In this document: positions 60,427-64,000 of the stretch, one piece after another
How the letters are laid out: every line of letters starts with the position of its first letter
How positions within the stretch are numbered: position 1 is the first letter of the stretch
Assembly (NCBI GenBank): GCA_040255525.1
Contig: JBDZVD010000006.1
Location: 62,001 to 126,000, forward strand
Source of the DNA: Rugosimonospora sp040255525
GTDB lineage: Bacteria > Actinomycetota > Actinomycetes > Mycobacteriales > Micromonosporaceae
DNA: 64,000 nucleotides
Direction: 5' to 3'
Notes under the pieces: model-generated
The model's database searches: none
Seen by the model: the letters and a program-made list of their open reading frames with translations, nothing else
What the model was told of the DNA's origin: nothing
Position numbers and translations under genes: made by a program

Positions 60427-61485
60427 TCAGGGACCTGCGGGAAGCGCCCAGCCCCGGCCGTGCCCGCCGGGCGGCGCGTGCCCGCCACCGACCAGACCGA
60501 CGACGTCGGCCAGCCGGTTGGCGAACCCCCATTCGTTGTCGTACCAGCCGATCACCTTCACGGTGTTGCCGACCACGCTGGTGAACTCGGCGTCGACGAT
60601 GCACGACTCGGTCGTGCCGATGATGTCGGAGGAGACGATGGGCTCCTCGGTGTAGCCCAGGTACCCCTTGAGGCTGCCCTCGGCGGCCGCGGCCAGCGTG
60701 GCGTTCACCTCGTCGACGGTGGCCGGCCGGTCGACCTGGAGGTCGAGGTCGGCGATGCACCCGATGATGGCCGGCACCCGGACGTGCAGGCCCTGGATTT
60801 TCCCGGACAGTTCCGGAAACGTCGTGGACAGCGCGTGGATCGAGCCGGGCTTGAGCCGGGCCGGGATCAGGTTCACCGTGGCGGCCCGGCCCATTCGCAG
60901 GTCCCAGTGCGGCGCGTCGTGCAGTGAGCTCTTCGTCGGGTCGAAGGCGTGCACCGTGGTCAGCATGCCGCCGAGCAGACCGAGGCTGTGCCGGAGGGTC
61001 GTGATGATCGGGGCGGCCGCGCTGCTGGTGCAGCACGCCGGCGAGATGATCCGGTGCCGGGCGGGGTCGAAGTCGGCTTCGTTGACGCCCATCAGGATGG
61101 TCACATCCGGGTCGACCGTCGCGGTGGACACGACCACCCGTGCGGCGCCCGCGTCCAGGTGCCGTCGGGCCTGCGGCGCCGCGAAGAACTGGCCGGTCGC
61201 CTCGACGACGACGTCGACGCCCAGCTCACCCCAGGGCACCTCGCCGGCCTGCCGGCGGTGGAACGACGCGACGGGCCGGTCGTCGATGACGATGGTGTCG
61301 CCCTCGACCAGCACGTCGGAGTCGAGCCGGCCGCGCACCGAGTCGTACCGCAGCAGGTGAGCCTGCGCCCGGGGTTCCGCGAGGTCGTTGATCGCCACCA
61401 CGTCGATTTCCGGTCTGTTCCGGCTGACTCGCCAGAATGAGCGACCGATCCGACCGATCCCGTTGATTCCAACGCGAATAGTCAT
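60427..61485 (-). CDS. Divergent glyceraldehyde-3-phosphate dehydrogenase-like enzyme
   Basis: A 352-residue GAPDH-family protein. The NAD site is GINGIGRIGRS (residues 6-16). The active site has C152 in SPACCTSSAAAP where GAPDH has SNASCTTNCLAP, and H179 in TVHAF. The C-terminal WYDNEWGFANRLADVV is standard. The extra cysteine before C152 and the loss of the asparagine after it are unusual, so it may be a specialised isoform. ATG at 61485 has GGGGGA upstream. Confidence 0.86.
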   Translation of the reverse strand: MTIRVGINGIGRIGRSFWRVSRNRPEIDVVAINDLAEPRAQAHLLRYDSVRGRLDSDVLVEGDTIVIDDRPVASFHRRQAGEVPWGELGVDVVVEATGQFFAAPQARRHLDAGAARVVVSTATVDPDVTILMGVNEADFDPARHRIISPACCTSSAAAPIITTLRHSLGLLGGMLTTVHAFDPTKSSLHDAPHWDLRMGRAATVNLIPARLKPGSIHALSTTFPELSGKIQGLHVRVPAIIGCIADLDLQVDRPATVDEVNATLAAAAEGSLKGYLGYTEEPIVSSDIIGTTESCIVDAEFTSVVGNTVKVIGWYDNEWGFANRLADVVGLVGGGHAPPGGHGRGWALPAGP

Positions 61486-61629
61486 GGCATCCCCCGCTCC
61501 CCCCACCCGAGCATCAGATACGTGCAGCCTAATCGATGCCGCAGGCGCAGCGGGATGGCGAAAATTCGCAGACCATACGGAGATACTGAGCGAACGGCCG
61601 CTGAACCGGCTTAGTTGACCATTCGATGG

Positions 61630-62448
61630 TCAGTGCACCGAGAAGCCGCCGTCGACGAAGATCGTCTGCCCGGTGATATGCGCCGAGCCGGCGGAGGCGA
61701 GGAACACCGCCACCGCGGCGAAGTCCTCCGGCACACCGTTGCGTCCGACCATGGTGCGCTCGGCCATCGCCCGCGCCCGTTCCGGATCGGCGAAGATGGC
61801 CTCGGTCATCGCGGTGTGCACGACGCCCGGGGAGATGGCGTTACAGCAGACGCCGTAGCGCGACCACGCCTCCGCCTGGCTGCGGATCAGGCCGGCCACG
61901 CCCGCCTTGGACGCGCCGTACCCGCCGCTGTTGCCGTACGCGCGGACCGCCTGCTGCGAGGTGAGCGTGATGATGCGGCCGAATCCGCGGGCGGCCATGC
62001 CCGGACCGAAGTGCTGACCCAGCAGGTACGGCGCGGTGAGGTTGACCGCCATCGTGCGGTCCCAGTCCGCCGTGGTCAGCTCGGGCAGCGGCGGCCTGAT
62101 GTTCACCCCGGCCGCGTTGACCAGGATGTCCACCCGCGGCACCCGGGCGGTCAGCTCGGCGATGGCGGCGCGGTCGGCCAGGTCCACGGCGAGGTGGCGG
62201 GCGGTGATGCCCTCGGTGGTCAGTTCCGCGACGGTACGCGCGAGTGCCTCTTGGCGCCGGCCTGGCTCGGCGTGTCTGACGCCGCGCGACCAACCAGACG
62301 GGCCGTCGCCACGGGCCACCACGATCACCTCGGCGCCGGCCCGGCCGAGCGCCGCCGCGATGGCCCGGCCGATACCGGAACTGCCTCCGGTCACCAAGGC
62401 GAGCCGGCCGCGCAGACCGAACAGCCGTTCCAGATACCCGTCGATCAC
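61630..62448 (-). CDS. SDR-family oxidoreductase with an in-frame repeat insertion
   Basis: A 272-residue short-chain dehydrogenase. TGGSSGIG (residues 20-27) binds the cofactor; NAAG is present; the serine of LTSQQAV and YGASK give the S-Y-K catalytic set. DGGFSVH is the normal end. Residues 47-63 (GDGPSGWSRGVRHAEPG) have no counterpart in homologues, where VVAR is followed directly by a segment such as RRQEALARTVAEL; the DNA there is a copy of the dispersed element. Usual SDR length is about 250, so the enzyme is probably still functional. Confidence 0.92.
   Translation of the reverse strand: MIDGYLERLFGLRGRLALVTGGSSGIGRAIAAALGRAGAEVIVVARGDGPSGWSRGVRHAEPGRRQEALARTVAELTTEGITARHLAVDLADRAAIAELTARVPRVDILVNAAGVNIRPPLPELTTADWDRTMAVNLTAPYLLGQHFGPGMAARGFGRIITLTSQQAVRAYGNSGGYGASKAGVAGLIRSQAEAWSRYGVCCNAISPGVVHTAMTEAIFADPERARAMAERTMVGRNGVPEDFAAVAVFLASAGSAHITGQTIFVDGGFSVH
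62260..62310. repeat. 51-bp copy of the dispersed element inside the SDR gene
   Basis: The block contains GGCTCGGCGTGTCTGACGCC and GCGCGACCAACCAGACGGG, matching the core of the 54-bp array units. It inserts exactly 17 codons without a shift and is read on the minus strand as GVRHAEPG. Confidence 0.85.
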
Positions 62449-62543
62449 GGATCCATTGTCACCGCCGGCCGGCGACTGTCACGCCGGCGGTCTTCAGGTG
62501 AGCACCGTCACCGCGTGGGTCCACTGTGTACCGCCGGGCGCGG

Positions 62544-62714
62544 CTACTCCCCGGGTGCCCGTGCCGGGCGGTGCGGACCGGGCCGGGCACCCGAGGGGCG
62601 CGAGCCGACCGGCCTCGTGCCGGACGGGTGGGTACCCGCCCACCGGCACGCCGCGCACACAACACGCCAAGACTCGACCTGCGTCGTACCTCGGTCTAGG
62701 TTGTGGTTAGACAT
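62544..62714 (-). CDS. Possible small protein of 56 residues
   Basis: A short frame with a good GAGGGAG binding site seven bases before its ATG. It reads MSNHNLDRGTTQVESWRVV and CAACRWAGTHPSG, then an arginine/proline-rich tail. The CAAC pair with a nearby tryptophan suggests half of a small zinc ribbon. It lies between the PrimPol-like and SDR genes on the same strand. The surrounding 62449-62791 holds nothing else I can support. Confidence 0.4.
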   Translation of the reverse strand: MSNHNLDRGTTQVESWRVVCAACRWAGTHPSGTRPVGSRPSGARPGPHRPARAPGE

Positions 62715-62791
62715 GTCGGACTCCCTCGCCATCCCGACTAACGACCGCGAGACCGGCCGGTCGCTGCCGTGCGGGGAGGACGGGGCGCAAT

Positions 62792-63397
62792 TCACGCCGC
62801 TATGCGCATCCGGGGGTAGGGCGGGGGGTGCCCCAGAGCGGGCAGCACGTCGACGAGTGCGGCCTGTACCCGTGCGGAGTCCGGCAGTCGCCACCGCGCC
62901 TCCGCCGGCGACACCACCCAGCGGATCCGCCCGCCCGGTTCCCGGGTCGGCGGAGCGGGCACCCACGATCCCGATCCGTGCAGGACGACATCCGTGCGCC
63001 CGGCGAGGTCGGGACACAGCTGTGAGCCGGGGCGGACCAGCAGCATCCAGCGTCCCGCCGGGGTCACCGCGATCGGTCCGTAGCCGGCCGCCTGCGCGAT
63101 GCCGGCCCCCGGGCAGGCCGCCACCTCCAGCACGTCGAAGGCCAGACCGGTGGGCAGCAGCACGGAGAACGGGCGGCGGGACCACCACGTGCCCACCACG
63201 TCCGGGTCATGGGACACCAGGTCGGAGCGGCCCGGCCGGGCCGGGTGGCAGGCCACGGTGCGGCATCCGGATCCACAGCAGTAGCGCCCCCGGGCCAGGT
63301 AGGCCCCCGGCAGCACATCCCAGCCGTGCTCCGCGTAGGCCAGCGCCGCGCTCTTCAGGCGCACCCGTTCGAACTCGCCGCGGAATCGTATCCGCAT
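62792..63397 (-). CDS. PrimPol-like (bifunctional DNA primase/polymerase N-domain) protein
   Basis: A 201-residue protein. ALAYAEHGWDVLPGAYLARG is the typical start of the archaeo-eukaryotic primase-like domain in actinobacterial proteins of this name. A cysteine cluster (YCCGSGCRTVACHP, about 38-51) resembles a zinc-binding insert. The normal catalytic aspartate pair is not clear, and the length is too short for a full primase/helicase, so activity is doubtful. AGGAGG precedes the ATG. It diverges from an XRE gene and the pair probably forms a module. Confidence 0.7.
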   Translation of the reverse strand: MRIRFRGEFERVRLKSAALAYAEHGWDVLPGAYLARGRYCCGSGCRTVACHPARPGRSDLVSHDPDVVGTWWSRRPFSVLLPTGLAFDVLEVAACPGAGIAQAAGYGPIAVTPAGRWMLLVRPGSQLCPDLAGRTDVVLHGSGSWVPAPPTREPGGRIRWVVSPAEARWRLPDSARVQAALVDVLPALGHPPPYPRMRIAA

Positions 63398-63581
63398 CGT
63401 TACCCCTCCTCGCGATCGATCCGCGTCACCTGAACGGTCATTCGGTCGTTGCGGCAGGCAAAGAGCAGTTTGAATGTTGCATTGGACGGTATGGGCAGCG
63501 GCCCGTGTGCAGGCGCACTCACAGTGCGACCCGGGGGGGAACCGGTTTGCCGCCGGCCGGCCGAGGGGGAGGGCAGCAAGC

Positions 63582-64000
63582 GTGGATGAACTCCCGATAG
63601 GTCGTCGCGTCGCGTACTGGCGGACCAGGCGCAGGCTGTCCCAGCAGGTCTTCGCCGACCGGCTGGGCAAGTCGAAGAGTTGGGTCGACAAGGTCGAGCG
63701 TGGAGTCCGCCGGCTCGACAAGTTCTCGGTCGTGTACGACATCGCCGATGTCCTGCAGCTCGACGTGCAACTGCTGCTCGGACGCGAACCGGAGCGGCGG
63801 CCCGGCGGGTTGACCTGCCTCGACCAGGTCGAGGTGGCCGACATCCGGTCGGTGCTGGAACGGTACGACCAGATGAGTACCTTCTTCCACGCGCCGCCGC
63901 AGCCGCCCTGCATCGACGAGCTGGGCAAGGCCGTGCAGCACGCGTGGCTGAGTTACCAGCACGCCCGGTACGGGCCGCTCGCCCGGGTGCTGCCGAAGCT
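63582..64000 (+). CDS. XRE-family regulator, cut by the window end
   Basis: The first 139 codons of a helix-turn-helix regulator. DELPIGRRVAYWRTRRRLSQ and QVFADRLGKSKSWVDKVERGVRRLDKFSVV form the XRE domain, followed by IADVLQLDVQLLLG. The later part EVADIRSVLERYDQMSTFF begins a helical sensor region. GTG at 63582 has GGGAGGG upstream. It diverges from the PrimPol-like gene. The stop codon lies beyond 64000. Confidence 0.85.
   Translation, partial: MDELPIGRRVAYWRTRRRLSQQVFADRLGKSKSWVDKVERGVRRLDKFSVVYDIADVLQLDVQLLLGREPERRPGGLTCLDQVEVADIRSVLERYDQMSTFFHAPPQPPCIDELGKAVQHAWLSYQHARYGPLARVLPK

Overview
The window is about 73% G+C by eye and looks like an actinobacterial chromosome. Several family-level markers (PucR-type FasR before fabD, DUF3145, DUF3052, Scr1/DUF397 genes, a DUF574 methyltransferase, HelD) point to Actinomycetes. 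The overall style suggests a Micromonosporaceae-like organism; that placement is an inference from gene content only. Two runs of exactly 100 N (22151-22250 and 26459-26558) are scaffold-gap placeholders, and both fall inside tandem repeats.

Layout. 1-12 kb: a DHA2 drug-type exporter, a two-component pair (DesK-type kinase and NarL-type regulator), two membrane proteins, a GNAT acetyltransferase, a GGDEF-EAL protein, a DUF574 methyltransferase, a DUF4184 membrane protein and a TPR protein. 12-24 kb: a DPM1-like glycosyltransferase, a thioesterase, a HOT-type iron alcohol dehydrogenase, an MBL-fold hydrolase, a HAD phosphatase, a LuxR ATPase regulator, a PP2C phosphatase, a coiled-coil secreted protein, a Gfo/Idh/MocA oxidoreductase, a CurA-type reductase and a STAS protein. 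24-31 kb: a HelD-like helicase, a DedA protein, DUF3145 and a NagZ-like GH3 enzyme. 30.4-37 kb: the fatty acid synthase II cluster fasR-fabD-fabH-acpP-fabF-accD. 37-46 kb: gltX, an L,D-transpeptidase, a coupled GH1 beta-glucosidase/MFS pair, an aldo-keto reductase, and an Scr1 regulator with two DUF397 genes. 46.9-56 kb: aceE, YjbQ, a secreted CBM2-GH5 cellulase, MarR, a fused E1 alpha/beta 2-oxoacid dehydrogenase, DUF3052, AhpE-type peroxiredoxin and tRNA-Val(UAC). 56-64 kb: a monooxygenase-fold protein, a glycine-rich lectin-like protein, an F420 LLM oxidoreductase with a coupled zinc-ribbon protein, a divergent GAPDH, an SDR enzyme, a PrimPol-like protein and a divergent XRE regulator that runs off the window.

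How the genes work together. The central theme is acyl-CoA metabolism: pyruvate dehydrogenase E1 and the branched-chain-type E1 make acyl-CoA, AccD makes malonyl-CoA, and FabD/FabH/ACP/FabF extend the chain. Plant polysaccharide use is a second theme: the cellulase sits under a CebR-like operator, and a beta-glucosidase is translationally coupled to a sugar-type MFS transporter. Regulation and wall remodelling genes are scattered between.

The most unusual material is not in the intact genes. An element of about 34-54 bp, whose minus-strand translation contains GARRAEP or GVRHAEP, occurs as a tandem array before the helicase gene, inside the 5' end of the GH3 gene, and as a precise in-frame 17-codon insertion in the SDR gene. 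A second family, a 64-bp double-hairpin repeat, is tandemly repeated between divergent glycosidase and reductase genes. Short 16-18 bp tandem arrays begin at or just after stop codons of three genes. Five recognisable gene fossils (DUF1905, NmrA-like, ABC ATPase, glycogen-debranching-type glucosidase, TetR) lie in intergenic spaces. FabD carries a lipoyl-like C-terminal domain with no lysine. I see no CRISPR array, prophage, insertion sequence or biosynthetic gene cluster.
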